DNA from: Luteimonas terrae
GTDB taxonomy: Bacteria > Pseudomonadota > Gammaproteobacteria > Xanthomonadales > Xanthomonadaceae
NCBI RefSeq assembly: GCF_004358165.1
Contig: NZ_SMTG01000002.1
Span: forward strand, 868,001-932,000
Length of the DNA: 64,000 nucleotides
Direction: 5' to 3'
In this document: piece by piece, positions 44,006 through 53,480 of the stretch
Layout: the number at the start of each line of letters is the position of its first letter
How positions within the stretch are numbered: the first letter of the stretch is position 1
Translations under genes and position numbers: made by a program
The notes under the pieces: generated by a model
Database searches by the model: none
Told to the model about the DNA's origin: nothing
Seen by the model: the letters and a program-made list of their open reading frames with translations, nothing else

Positions 44006-44125
44006 GTGTCGATCGACCTTCTCAAGGCCCTGGCAGGACTCGTGTTCGCCGTCTTCGGTGCCGCGGCCCTGTTCTGTCTGATCACACGTCACACCGCCCG
44101 GTCCGGAAACCGCCGCCATGACTGA
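44006..44125 (+). CDS. kdpF: KdpF-like small membrane protein
   Basis: A GTG frame of 39 residues with one hydrophobic span (about 4-26, LLKALAGLVFAVFGAAALFCL), exactly where kdpF lies in other operons. It overlaps the kdpA start by 8 bases. E. coli KdpF (29 residues) stabilises the KdpFABC complex. Assignment rests on size, topology and position, not on sequence identity. Confidence 0.6.
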   Translation: MSIDLLKALAGLVFAVFGAAALFCLITRHTARSGNRRHD

Positions 44126-45926
44126 ATTCATTCTCGTATTCGTACTCGCCATCGCGCTTGGCTGGCCTTTGGGCCGGTATCTCGCTGCGGTCATGCGCGG
44201 TGCGCCGATGCCCGGCGACCGCGTGTTCTCACGCATCGAGGGCCCGCTCTATGCCCTGCTCGGCACCCGTCCCGACCGGGGCATGGGCTGGAAGGGCTAT
44301 GCGCTGGCGTTCCTGGCCAGCAATGCGGTGCTCGCCGTGCTGGTCTGGGTGCTGCTGATGACCCAGGGCAGCCTGCCGCTCAATCCCAATGCCGCGCCCG
44401 ACATGTCCTGGGACCTCGCGCTGCACACGATGGTGTCGTTCCTGACCAACACCAACCAGCAGCACTACTCCGGCCAGGCACAGCTGTCCTATCTGTCGCA
44501 TATGGCCGGCATCGTCGGTCTGCAGGTGGTCACGCCGATGATGGGCCTGGCCCTCGTCGTCGCCACGCTGCGCGCGTTCTTCGGTGGGCGAGCGGGCGCG
44601 CCGTCGACCGATGCCGTGCCGGCATCGGCGGCGCCCGCGAGCGACCGGCCAGGGATGGCCGGGCCGGTGGTTCCGGAGCCGGTGGAGTATCGCTATGGAC
44701 GGCCGCAGGATTCCCAGCCGCGCCAGGCCGATGTCGGCAACTTCTGGGCCGACGTCATCCGTCCCGCCGTGCGCGTCATGCTGCCGCTGGGCCTGCTGTG
44801 GACCGTGCTGCTGACCAGTCAGGGCGTGCCCTCGACGCTGGCCGGTGGTCCCGAGATCACGCCGGTCGACACCACGACCGGAATGGCGTCGCAGAAGATT
44901 CCGCTGGGTCCGGTCGCGGCGATGGTCGCGGTCAAGCAGCTCGGCACCAACGGTGGCGGCTGGTACGGCCCCAACAGCGCAGTGCCGCTCGAGAACCCGA
45001 CGCCGTTCGCGAATCTGCTCGAAACGCTGGCCATCATCCTGCTGCCGGTCTCGATCGTGTTCATGGTCGGTGCCTTCACCGGCCGCAAGCGTCTCACCGC
45101 GCTGGTGTTCGGCACGATGCTGACGATGTCCCTGGCCTCCGCCGGCTTCGCGGTGTGGTCCGAATCGGCCTCGCCGACGTCGACCGACGTGGCCCTGATG
45201 GAAGGCAAGGAAGTGCGCTTCGGCGCCGCGCCCTCCGCACTGTGGGCCGCGCTGACCACGCAGACGTCCAACGGCTCGGTCAACGCGATGCACGACTCGC
45301 TGGCCCCGCTGACCGGTCTGGTGACGCTGTCCAACATGCTCGTCAACGCGATCTGGGGCGGGATCGGCTGCGGCCTGCAGCAGTTTCTGGTCTATCTGCT
45401 GCTGTCGGTGTTCGTCGCCGGCCTGATGACCGGGCGAACGCCGGAACTGTTCGGCCGCAAGATCGAGGCGCCCGAAGTACGCCTGCTCGCCGCCCTGGTG
45501 CTGCTGCAGCCGGTCGTGCTGCTGGGCTTCACCGCGATCACCCTGGCCGTGCCCGCGCTGACCGGCAATTCGAATCCGGATTTCCACGCCATCAGCCAGG
45601 TGTTCTACGAGTACACGTCGGCATTCGCCAACAACGGCTCGGGCTTCGAAGGTCTGGGTGACGCCACGGTGTGGTGGAACGTCAGCGCGAGTCTCGTGCT
45701 CGCACTGGGTCGCTACCCGGCCCTGATCCTGCCGCTGGCGATCGCCGCGATGCTCGCGGTCAAGCGGGTCGCACCGGAAGGCGCCGGCACGCTGCGCGTC
45801 GAGACGCCGACCTTCGCCCTGACCCTGATCGCCATCGTCGTGATCCTGACCCTCCTCCAGTTCATGCCCGTGCTGGTGCTCGGCCCCGTCGCCGACCATC
45901 TCGCACTGGCTGCATCCGTCGGATGA
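44118..45926 (+). CDS. kdpA: potassium-transporting ATPase, channel subunit A
   Basis: A 602-residue inner-membrane subunit that forms the K+ selectivity filter of the high-affinity KdpFABC pump. The filter loops are seen: [30 protein letters not shown], and [10 protein letters not shown], with ten predicted helices. It is slightly longer than E. coli KdpA (557) because of a Pro/Ala-rich insert at about residues 155-200. It overlaps kdpB by ATGA. Confidence 0.97.
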   Translation: MTEFILVFVLAIALGWPLGRYLAAVMRGAPMPGDRVFSRIEGPLYALLGTRPDRGMGWKGYALAFLASNAVLAVLVWVLLMTQGSLPLNPNAAPDMSWDLALHTMVSFLTNTNQQHYSGQAQLSYLSHMAGIVGLQVVTPMMGLALVVATLRAFFGGRAGAPSTDAVPASAAPASDRPGMAGPVVPEPVEYRYGRPQDSQPRQADVGNFWADVIRPAVRVMLPLGLLWTVLLTSQGVPSTLAGGPEITPVDTTTGMASQKIPLGPVAAMVAVKQLGTNGGGWYGPNSAVPLENPTPFANLLETLAIILLPVSIVFMVGAFTGRKRLTALVFGTMLTMSLASAGFAVWSESASPTSTDVALMEGKEVRFGAAPSALWAALTTQTSNGSVNAMHDSLAPLTGLVTLSNMLVNAIWGGIGCGLQQFLVYLLLSVFVAGLMTGRTPELFGRKIEAPEVRLLAALVLLQPVVLLGFTAITLAVPALTGNSNPDFHAISQVFYEYTSAFANNGSGFEGLGDATVWWNVSASLVLALGRYPALILPLAIAAMLAVKRVAPEGAGTLRVETPTFALTLIAIVVILTLLQFMPVLVLGPVADHLALAASVG

Positions 45927-48001
45927 CCGCCCAGATGTCCAACCACGAAGACACCGTGCCCGCACGGGGCACCAACCCCGGCCTGTTCGACGCCGCGATC
46001 CTGCGCGCCGCCCTGGTCGAATCCTTCCGCAAGTTGTCCCCCCTGCACGCGGTCCGCAACCCGGTCATGGCCCTCGTCTGGCTCGGCACCGTGGTCACGA
46101 CCGGGTTGACCCTGCTCGGTCACGCGTCCTCGCCCGGCCTGGGCTGGGCGGTCACCGCCGTGCTCGCGCTGACGGTGCTGTTCGCGAACTTCGCCGAAGC
46201 CGTTGCCGAGGCCCGTGGCCGCGGCCAGGCCGCGTCGCTGCGCCGGGCCCGCAAGGACCTCGTCGCCCGCCGCGTGGAAAGCGCCGACCAGACCGGCGGG
46301 ACGCGCGTGCCGGCTGGCGAGCTGCGTCCGGGCGATCTGGTCATCATCTCGGCCGGCGAGCTCGTGCCGGCCGACGGCGAGATCATGCGCGGCGTGGCCA
46401 CGATCAACGAGGCCGCGGTGACCGGCGAATCGGCCCCCGTGCTGCGCGAGGCCGGCACCGACCGTTCCGGCGTCATCGGCGGCACCAAAGTGCTGTCCGA
46501 CGAGATCGTGGTGAAGGTCACCGTCGAGCCGGGCAACAGCTTCCTCGACCGCATGATCGCGCTGGTCGAAGGCGCCAACCGCCAGAAGACCCCGAACGAG
46601 ATCGCGCTGGGCCTGCTGCTCACGACGATGACCCTGACCTTTCTGGTCGTGGTGATCACCCTGCCCTTCATCGCCGGTTTCGTCGGCGCAAGGCTCGACC
46701 CGCTGCTGCTGATCGCGCTGCTGGTCTGTCTGATCCCGACCACGATCGGCGGCCTGCTGCCGGCGATCGGCATCGCCGGCATGAACCGCGCGCTGTCGGC
46801 CAACGTGCTGGTGAAGTCCGGCAAGGCGGTCGAAGTGGCTGGCGACGTCGACGTGCTGCTGCTCGACAAGACCGGCACCATCACCTACGGCGACCGTCAG
46901 GCCACCGCGTTCCACGCGCTGGCCGGCATCGATCCGGACACGCTGCGCGAGGCCGCGCTGCTGGCCTCGCTGGCCGACCCGACGCCGGAAGGCAAGTCGA
47001 TCGTCAAGCTGGCACGCACGCCGGGGACGGCGATCGAGGAACCCGCCGGCGCACAGTTCGTCGCCTTCACCGCGCAGACCCGCATGAGCGGCGTCGATGT
47101 GCCGGCCGGCAACGGCGCCGCACGGGTGATCCGCAAGGGTGCGATCGACGCGATCGTGGCCCATGTGCAGGCCGCCGGCGGCCAGGTGCCGACCGAACTG
47201 CGTCCCCGTGTCGAACAGGTCGCGCGCAGTGGCGCCACGCCGCTGGTCGTCTCGCAGGGCCCGCACGTGCTCGGCGTGGTCGAGCTGTCGGACGTGGTCA
47301 AGGCCGGCATCCGCGAGAAGTTCGCGCAGCTGCGCGGCATGGGCATCCGCACGGTGATGATCACCGGCGACAACCCCCTGACCGCGGCCGCGATCGCCGC
47401 CGAAGCCGGCGTCGACGACTACATCGCCGAGGCCAGACCGGAGGACAAGCTGGCACGCATCCGCAGCGAGCAGGCCGGTGGCCGCCTCGTCGCCATGGTC
47501 GGCGACGGCACCAACGACGCCCCGGCGCTGGCCCAGGCCGACGTCGGTCTGGCGATGAACTCGGGCACCCAGGCCGCCAAGGAAGCCGGCAACATGGTCG
47601 ATCTGGATTCCGACCCGGCCAAGCTCCTGCGCGTGGTCGAGGTGGGCAAACAGCAGCTGATCACCCGCGGTGCGCTGACCACATTCTCGCTGGCCAACGA
47701 CGTGTCCAAGTACTTCGCGATCCTGCCGGCGCTGTTCGCCGCCGCGATCCCGTCGATGGCCGCGCTGGACGTCATGCAGCTGTCGAGCCCGTCGAACGCG
47801 GTGCTGGCCGCGCTGATCTTCAACGCGATCATCATCCCCCTGCTGATCCCGCTGGCCCTGCGTGGCGTGCGTTTCCGCGCCGGCAGTGCCACGGCCCTGC
47901 TGCGGCGGAACATGCTCGTCTTCGGCGTCGGCGGCGTGCTGTTGCCGTTCGTCGCGATCAAGCTCATCGACCTGGCGCTGGCCGCCGTGACCGGCGCCTG
48001 A
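45923..48001 (+). CDS. kdpB: potassium-transporting ATPase, ATP-binding subunit B
   Basis: A 692-residue P-type ATPase that powers K+ uptake. The phosphorylated Asp315 is in [11 protein letters not shown]; the actuator motif TGES, the nucleotide-domain KGA and the [18 protein letters not shown] hinge are present. Start at ATG 45923 overlaps the kdpA stop by 4 bases. It assembles with KdpA, KdpC and KdpF in the inner membrane. Confidence 0.97.
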   Translation: MTAQMSNHEDTVPARGTNPGLFDAAILRAALVESFRKLSPLHAVRNPVMALVWLGTVVTTGLTLLGHASSPGLGWAVTAVLALTVLFANFAEAVAEARGRGQAASLRRARKDLVARRVESADQTGGTRVPAGELRPGDLVIISAGELVPADGEIMRGVATINEAAVTGESAPVLREAGTDRSGVIGGTKVLSDEIVVKVTVEPGNSFLDRMIALVEGANRQKTPNEIALGLLLTTMTLTFLVVVITLPFIAGFVGARLDPLLLIALLVCLIPTTIGGLLPAIGIAGMNRALSANVLVKSGKAVEVAGDVDVLLLDKTGTITYGDRQATAFHALAGIDPDTLREAALLASLADPTPEGKSIVKLARTPGTAIEEPAGAQFVAFTAQTRMSGVDVPAGNGAARVIRKGAIDAIVAHVQAAGGQVPTELRPRVEQVARSGATPLVVSQGPHVLGVVELSDVVKAGIREKFAQLRGMGIRTVMITGDNPLTAAAIAAEAGVDDYIAEARPEDKLARIRSEQAGGRLVAMVGDGTNDAPALAQADVGLAMNSGTQAAKEAGNMVDLDSDPAKLLRVVEVGKQQLITRGALTTFSLANDVSKYFAILPALFAAAIPSMAALDVMQLSSPSNAVLAALIFNAIIIPLLIPLALRGVRFRAGSATALLRRNMLVFGVGGVLLPFVAIKLIDLALAAVTGA

Positions 48002-48011
48002 GGAATCCCAC

Positions 48012-48620
48012 ATGTCCATGCAGAAAAATGCCATTCCCGAGCGGCCGCTGCTGCGCCCCGCCATCGGTCTCGCCGTCGCCACCATGCTCGTGTTCGGCCT
48101 GGGCTACTCGCTGGCCGCCACCGGCATCGCCGCCGTCGCATTCCCCGCACAGGCCCAGGGCAGCCTGATCGAGCGCGACGGCGTCATCGTCGGTTCGTCG
48201 CTTGTGGCACAGCCGTTCGCGGATGCGCGCTACTTCGCACCACGCCCCTCGGCCGCCGACTACGACCCAATGGCGCTGGCCGGCAGCAACCAGGCACGTA
48301 CCAATCCCGAACTGCGCGCGACCATCGCCGGCAACGTCGAAGCGGTTGCAGCCCGCGAGGGCATCGCCGCTTCCGAAGTGCCCGGCGATCTGGTCACGCG
48401 TTCGGGCGGCGGCATCGATCCGCATGTGAGCCCGGACGGTGCACGCGTGCAGGTCGCCCGCGTCGCGGACGCCCGCGGCCTCGATGGCGCACAGGTGCAG
48501 GCCCTCGTCAATGCGCATACGCAAGGCAAGACCTTCGGGCTGCTGGGCGCACCGCGCGTCAACGTGCTCGAACTGAACCTCGCGCTCGATGCGCTGTCCG
48601 CCGAGCGCGGCGCACAATAA
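48012..48620 (+). CDS. kdpC: potassium-transporting ATPase, subunit C
   Basis: A 202-residue subunit with one N-terminal membrane helix (about 17-40) and a periplasmic-side domain carrying the family blocks GSSLVAQPF, YFAPRPSA.YDP, ASGGGIDPHVSP-like SGGGIDPHVSP, and LVNAHTQGKTFG. KdpC raises nucleotide affinity of KdpB. It lies 10 bases after kdpB and 4 bases before kdpD. Confidence 0.96.
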   Translation: MSMQKNAIPERPLLRPAIGLAVATMLVFGLGYSLAATGIAAVAFPAQAQGSLIERDGVIVGSSLVAQPFADARYFAPRPSAADYDPMALAGSNQARTNPELRATIAGNVEAVAAREGIAASEVPGDLVTRSGGGIDPHVSPDGARVQVARVADARGLDGAQVQALVNAHTQGKTFGLLGAPRVNVLELNLALDALSAERGAQ

Positions 48621-48624
48621 GCGC

Positions 48625-51327
48625 ATGCCCGCCGATCGCGACACCCGCGCCGATGCCCTGTTGGCCGACGCCGCCCGCGACGGCGGGAGCGGCCGGCTGA
48701 CCGTCTTTCTCGGCGCCGCACCCGGCGTCGGCAAGACCTGGGCGATGCTGGCGCGTGCGAAGGAGCTGCGTGCACAGGGGCGCGAGGTGCTGGTCGGCAT
48801 CGTCGAAACCCATGGCCGCAGCGAGACCGCGGCCATGCTCGACGGTCTGGAGGTGCTGCCGCGCAAGCGCGTGCAGTACACGCCCGCGGTCGGCTCGACC
48901 CGCACGCTCGAAGAGTTCGACGTCGACGCGGTGCTGGCACGCAAGCCGTCGCTGGTGCTGGTCGACGAACTCGCCCACCGCAACGTGCCGGGCAGCCGTC
49001 ACGAGCGGCGCTGGCAGGACGTCATCGATCTGCTCGATGCCGGCATCGACGTCTATACGACGGTCAACATCCAGCATCTCGAAAGCCTCAACGACGTGGT
49101 CCATTCGATCACCGGCGTGCGCGTCAGCGAGACCGTGCCCGATCTGGTGTTCGACCGCCTGCGCGACATCCGTCTGGTCGACCTGCCGCCGCGCGAACTG
49201 ATCGAGCGCCTCAATGCCGGCAAGGTCTATCTGCCCGAACAGGCGGCGCAGGCCCTGCAGGCCTTCTTCTCGCCCTCCAATCTTGCCGCGCTGCGCGAAC
49301 TGGCGATGCAGGTCGCCGCCGACCGCGTCGATGCCGATCTGCGCGAATCGCAGGCCGCACGCGGCCTGCCCGGCCACGCCCTGCGCCGGCAGGTGCTGAT
49401 CGCGATCGACGGACTGGGCGCCTCCGAATATCTGGTGCGCGCCGGCCGACGCATCGCCGAACGCCGCGATGCACCGTGGTCGGTGGTGACCGTGCAGTCC
49501 GGACACGCGGCCGACGAGGCCAGACAGCTCGAACTCGATCGTGCATTCGCGCTGGCGCGCAGCCTCGGCGCGACCACCGAGGTCGTGCATGGCGACGAGA
49601 TCGCCGCCGGCCTGCTCGACCATGCAGAACGCATCGGCGCCTCGTCGATCGTGGTCGGTCGTACGCGCGAGCGTCCACTGGCGCGCATGTTCAACCGCAC
49701 GCTGACCCAGCGACTGCTGCAGCGCGGCGCGCGCTACGAACTGGTCATCATCAGCACACCGGGCGCGCGGGCACGCGCGCGTCGTGTGGCGCGATTCTCC
49801 GAGGATGCCAGCTACTGGTACGGCGCTCTGCTGGCCACGTTCGCCACGATGGCGGCGGTGGCGATCGGCTGGGCCGCGCAGCGCTGGATGGGCATCGACG
49901 ACCTGTCGATGATCTTCATCGTCGCAGTGCTGCTGGTGGCCGCGCGCACGCGCATGTCGGTCGCCGTGCTCGCCGCGGTGCTGTGCTTCGGTTGCTACAA
50001 CTTCTTCTTTATCGAGCCCCGATTCACCCTCAACATCGCCGCGCATCGCAGTCTGGTGACGGTGGTGCTGTTCCTGGTCGCCGCGCTGGTTGCAGGACGG
50101 CTGGCGTCCCGCCTGCGGCAGCAGGTGCTGGCGCTGCGCGCGGCCAATGCGCACGCAACCGGACTGCAGGCACTCGGACGCCAGCTCGCCGGCGCCGCCG
50201 ACCGTGGCCAGGTCATCGCCGCGGGCCGCAATGCGCTCGCGCGCGCACTCGGCGTGGAGGTCTGGCTGCAGCTCGGTGACGATGCGAACGGCACGCCGAT
50301 GCCGGCCGAGCTCGACGTCGCCGCGGTCGACTGGGTTTTGCGTCACGGCCAGCCGGCCGGCCGCTTTACCGACACGCTCTCGGCATCGCGCTGGTGGCTG
50401 CTGCCGGTGCGCGAAGGCGAGCAGACCCACGGCGTGGCTGCGCTGCGGTTCGCCGACGGCGCCGCACGTCCGGGTCTCGAACAGCGTCGTCTGGTGCAGG
50501 CGATGGTCGACGACATCGCCCAGGCCGCCTCGCGCGTGCATCTGGTCAGCGATCTCGAGCGCGCGCGTGTCGGTGGCGAAACCGAGCGCCTGCGCTCGGC
50601 GCTGCTGTCGTCGGTCTCGCACGACCTGCGCTCGCCACTGGCCTCGATGATCGGCTCGGCCGACAGCCTGTCGAGCTACGGCGAGGCCATGGACGGCGTC
50701 GACCGGCGCGCCCTGCTCGAAACCATCGTGCTCGAGGGCAAACGCCTGGACCGCTACATCCAGAACCTGCTCGACATGACCCGGCTCGGCCACGACGGCC
50801 TGTCGCTCAATCGCGACTGGATCGGCGTCGACGAACTCGTCGGCTCGGCCGCGGCCCGTCTGCGGCGCTACCGGCCGCAAGTGCAGCTCGAGATCGATCT
50901 AGCCCACGATCTGCCGCCGCTGTGGGTGCACCCGGCACTGGTGGAACAGGCGCTGTTCAACGTGCTGGAAAACGCGGCGCAGTTCTCTCCGGCGGATGCA
51001 CCGGTGCGCGTGGTGGCACGACAAGTGCCGGCGCCGGCGCAGGAGGATCCGCGCGACTGGCTGCGCATCGACATCGCCGACCGCGGCCCGGGCATTCCCG
51101 ACGACGAGCGCGCCCGCATCTTCGACATGTTCTACAGCGTCGAACGCGGCGACCGCGGGCGCAAGGGCACCGGACTCGGCCTGACGATCTGCCAGGGCAT
51201 GATCGGCGCGCACGGCGGCGCGGTCAGCGCGCTGCGTGCGCCGGACGGCACCGGTACGCTGATCCGGATCGAGCTGCCGATGCAGCCGCCACCCGATGCG
51301 GAGCCTGTCCATGCCCGGCACGACTGA
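48625..51327 (+). CDS. kdpD: potassium-sensing histidine kinase
   Basis: A 900-residue sensor. The N-terminal KdpD domain has the ATP-binding loop GAAPGVGKTW (30-39), then a universal-stress-protein domain (about 250-375), four close membrane helices (about 400-500), a GAF-like region, HisKA with His666 in SVSHDLRSPLASM, and the ATPase with NVLENAAQFS and DRGPGIPDDE. This matches E. coli KdpD (894 residues). It detects low K+ or ionic stress and phosphorylates KdpE. Start is ATG 48625. Confidence 0.96.
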   Translation: MPADRDTRADALLADAARDGGSGRLTVFLGAAPGVGKTWAMLARAKELRAQGREVLVGIVETHGRSETAAMLDGLEVLPRKRVQYTPAVGSTRTLEEFDVDAVLARKPSLVLVDELAHRNVPGSRHERRWQDVIDLLDAGIDVYTTVNIQHLESLNDVVHSITGVRVSETVPDLVFDRLRDIRLVDLPPRELIERLNAGKVYLPEQAAQALQAFFSPSNLAALRELAMQVAADRVDADLRESQAARGLPGHALRRQVLIAIDGLGASEYLVRAGRRIAERRDAPWSVVTVQSGHAADEARQLELDRAFALARSLGATTEVVHGDEIAAGLLDHAERIGASSIVVGRTRERPLARMFNRTLTQRLLQRGARYELVIISTPGARARARRVARFSEDASYWYGALLATFATMAAVAIGWAAQRWMGIDDLSMIFIVAVLLVAARTRMSVAVLAAVLCFGCYNFFFIEPRFTLNIAAHRSLVTVVLFLVAALVAGRLASRLRQQVLALRAANAHATGLQALGRQLAGAADRGQVIAAGRNALARALGVEVWLQLGDDANGTPMPAELDVAAVDWVLRHGQPAGRFTDTLSASRWWLLPVREGEQTHGVAALRFADGAARPGLEQRRLVQAMVDDIAQAASRVHLVSDLERARVGGETERLRSALLSSVSHDLRSPLASMIGSADSLSSYGEAMDGVDRRALLETIVLEGKRLDRYIQNLLDMTRLGHDGLSLNRDWIGVDELVGSAAARLRRYRPQVQLEIDLAHDLPPLWVHPALVEQALFNVLENAAQFSPADAPVRVVARQVPAPAQEDPRDWLRIDIADRGPGIPDDERARIFDMFYSVERGDRGRKGTGLGLTICQGMIGAHGGAVSALRAPDGTGTLIRIELPMQPPPDAEPVHARHD

Positions 51328-52027
51328 CCCCACGCCCGCGACGCCGGTCCGCGTGCTCGTCATCGACGACGAGCCGCAGATCCGCAAGTTCCTCGACATC
51401 AGCCTGCGCGCGCAGGGCTGGCGCGTCGCGCTGGCCGAGGACGGCGAACAGGGCCTGGCGATGCTGGCCGCCGAGGGCGCGGATCTCGTCGTGCTCGACA
51501 TCGGCCTGCCGGGCCTGGACGGTCACGCGGTGCTGCGCGAGATCCGCAGCTGGTCGCAGGTGCCGGTGGTGATGCTGTCGGTGCGCAGCGACGAGGCCGG
51601 CAAGGTGGCCGCGCTCGATGCCGGCGCCAACGACTACGTGACCAAGCCCTTCGGCGCCGCCGAACTAATGGCGCGCATCCGCATGCTGCTGCGCCAGCAT
51701 GCCCGTGCGCCGGGCGACGAGCTGCTGTTCGACGACGGTCGCCTGCGCATCGACCTGGCGCGCCGCGAGGTCACGCTCGACGGCGAACTGCTCACGCTCT
51801 CGCGCAAGGAATACGCACTGCTGTCGCTGCTGCTGCGCCACGCCGGCCGCGTAGTCACGCAACCGCAACTGCTCCGCGAGATCTGGGGCCCCACCCACAC
51901 CGGGGACGCGCACTACGTGCGCATCCTGGTCGGCAAGTTGCGCGGCAAGCTCGGCGACGATGCCGTGGCACCCCGCTGGATCGCGACCGAACCCGGCGTC
52001 GGATTGCGCTTCATCCACGCGGGCTAG
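51311..52027 (+). CDS. kdpE: kdp operon response regulator
   Basis: A 238-residue OmpR-family regulator with receiver (acidic pair Asp19-Asp20, phosphorylated Asp63 in VVLDIGLPG, Lys in VTKPFGA) and a winged helix ending RWIATEPGVGLRF. It overlaps kdpD by 17 bases. Phospho-KdpE activates kdpFABC. The TTTACG repeats before torF are the best candidate site in this window. Confidence 0.96.
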   Translation: MPGTTDPTPATPVRVLVIDDEPQIRKFLDISLRAQGWRVALAEDGEQGLAMLAAEGADLVVLDIGLPGLDGHAVLREIRSWSQVPVVMLSVRSDEAGKVAALDAGANDYVTKPFGAAELMARIRMLLRQHARAPGDELLFDDGRLRIDLARREVTLDGELLTLSRKEYALLSLLLRHAGRVVTQPQLLREIWGPTHTGDAHYVRILVGKLRGKLGDDAVAPRWIATEPGVGLRFIHAG

Positions 52028-52053
52028 CGCGCCGCGCGCAGCATGCGGACCAC

Positions 52054-52083
52054 AAAAAAGCCCCGCATCTGCGGGGCTTTTCG
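52054..52083. terminator. bidirectional terminator between kdpE and cold-shock gene
   Basis: AAAAGCCCCGC (52056-52066) pairs with GCGGGGCTTTT (52071-52081), loop of four. A runs before and T runs after serve the converging kdpE and cold-shock genes. Confidence 0.9.
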
Positions 52084-52101
52084 CTCGAACGGGTGTCTCG
52101 A

Positions 52102-52308
52102 TCAGGCTGCGGGCGTGACACCCGATGCCTGCGCGCCCTTCGCGCCCTGCGTCACCTCGTAGCTCACCCGCTGCCCCTCCTGCAGCGAACGGAACCCGGT
52201 CGAGCTGATCGCCGAGAAATGCACGAACACGTCCGCGCTGCCGTCCTCGGGCGAGATGAAGCCGAATCCCTTCGCGTCGTTGAACCACTTCACTGTGCCG
52301 TATTGCAT
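52102..52308 (-). CDS. cold-shock-family nucleic-acid-binding protein
   Basis: A 68-residue CspA-family protein with RNP1 KGFGFI and RNP2 VFVHFS and starting [11 protein letters not shown]. It binds single-stranded RNA or DNA as an RNA chaperone. The start ATG 52308 has GAGG 10 bases upstream. About 95 bases separate it from the next upstream gene; whether this copy is cold-induced cannot be told. Confidence 0.96.
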   Translation of the reverse strand: MQYGTVKWFNDAKGFGFISPEDGSADVFVHFSAISSTGFRSLQEGQRVSYEVTQGAKGAQASGVTPAA

Positions 52309-52404
52309 GTACGTCTGACCTCGTCTGGATGCGTGATGCCGGCGCGGCCTGCAAGGAACCGCGACGGCGACCCGAGTATGCAAAGCCTCACGCCCGGGTG
52401 GCAA

Positions 52405-53160
52405 TCACCCCGCGAGCAGTGCGCGCAGCAGCGGCGGAATGCCCGACGAGGCCGCAGCCACGTTGTCGAGCACGTCCTCGAACGTGATCACCTCGTCGAT
52501 CTGCGGTCCGGCGCCGGCCGCCCAGTTGGCGACGATCGCCAGACATGCGTAGTCCAGCCCGAGCTCGCGCGCGAGCCCGGCCTCGGGCATGCCGGTCATG
52601 CCGACCAGATCGCAGCCGTCGCGCCGCATGCGCGCGATCTCTGCGCGCGTCTCCAGCCGCGGACCCTGCGTGGCGCCATAGCAGCCGCCATCGACCAGCG
52701 TCACGCCCGCGGACGCCGCCGCGCCGAGTACGCGCTGACGCAACGACGGCGTGTACGGATCGCCGAAATCGACGTGCAGCACTTCGGTGCCCTCTTCCTC
52801 GCAGAACGTCGAGACGCGGCCCCAGGTGTAGTCGATCAACTGGTCCGGACACGCCAGCACGCGCGGCCCGAAGCGCTCGGTGATGCCGCCAACGGTATTG
52901 AGCGCGAGCACCTGTTTCGCGCCCAGCGCCTGTAGCGCCGCGAGATTCGCCCGGTAGTTGACCTTGTGCGGCGGCACCGAATGCCCCTCGCCATGGCGTG
53001 CCAGAAACGCAACGCGCCGGCCGTCCAGTGTGCCGACCCGCACCGGTCCCGACAGCGCGCCATAGCGCGTGACCGGCTGGTGCGGTTCGGCGTCCTGCAG
53101 GTCGGCCAACTGGTAGAGGCCGGTGCCGCCGATGACGGCGAGATCGATGGCGAGGTCCAT
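52405..53160 (-). CDS. S-methyl-5'-thioinosine/thioadenosine phosphorylase (MTAP family)
   Basis: A 251-residue purine nucleoside phosphorylase of the MTAP type. It starts with VIGGTGLYQL (phosphate loop), has FLARHGEGHSVPPHKVNYRAN, GGCYGATQGPRLET, and MTGMPEAGLARELGL, then NWAAG. In Pseudomonas the equivalent protein acts on methylthioinosine after deamination of methylthioadenosine; the residues that separate the two activities cannot be judged with confidence here. It recycles the by-product of polyamine synthesis. Confidence 0.92.
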   Translation of the reverse strand: MDLAIDLAVIGGTGLYQLADLQDAEPHQPVTRYGALSGPVRVGTLDGRRVAFLARHGEGHSVPPHKVNYRANLAALQALGAKQVLALNTVGGITERFGPRVLACPDQLIDYTWGRVSTFCEEEGTEVLHVDFGDPYTPSLRQRVLGAAASAGVTLVDGGCYGATQGPRLETRAEIARMRRDGCDLVGMTGMPEAGLARELGLDYACLAIVANWAAGAGPQIDEVITFEDVLDNVAAASSGIPPLLRALLAG

Positions 53161-53337
53161 GGAGTGTCTCGGATCAGGGAGCGCCCATTTTCAACGAAGG
53201 CGACCAACGCGTCACATGTCTGCAAGTGCTTGGATTCCGGCGCAAGCCGTACTGTCAAGGTCTAACTCCCGGACTCCTACATGAACGAAGGAGAATTCTG
53301 TTCAGAAATATGGCTATCAGCACTTGACTACAGCCTC

Positions 53338-53378
53338 TTTACAAGTTCCGCACGGCGATTAATATCCGCTTAACTTGT
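53338..53378 (+). promoter_or_regulatory. promoter of Oar-like receptor with flanking inverted repeat
   Basis: TTTACA (53338-53343), a 16-base spacer and TAATAT (53360-53365) form a sigma-70-like promoter in an AT-richer stretch (about 53230-53400) of the 320-base gap. Perfect 7-base arms ACAAGTT (53341-53347) and AACTTGT (53372-53378) flank the -10, a likely operator. I see no gene in this gap. Confidence 0.45.
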
Positions 53379-53480
53379 CGTTACAAACGGGTTCATGCGG
53401 CGCATCTGCCGCGGGGCTTGCGGCAGGGGCAACCGCACCGCCTCCGGGCGGGATCACATTGACCAAGTGGAAATCCGAAA

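Noticed and set aside
45713..48085. A 790-codon minus-strand frame.
   Set aside because: Antisense to kdpB; His/Arg/Gln-rich shadow with no family motif.
53281..53373. A 30-codon ATG frame in the gap before the Oar-like receptor.
   Set aside because: It covers the putative promoter, has AT-rich non-typical codons and no ribosome site.
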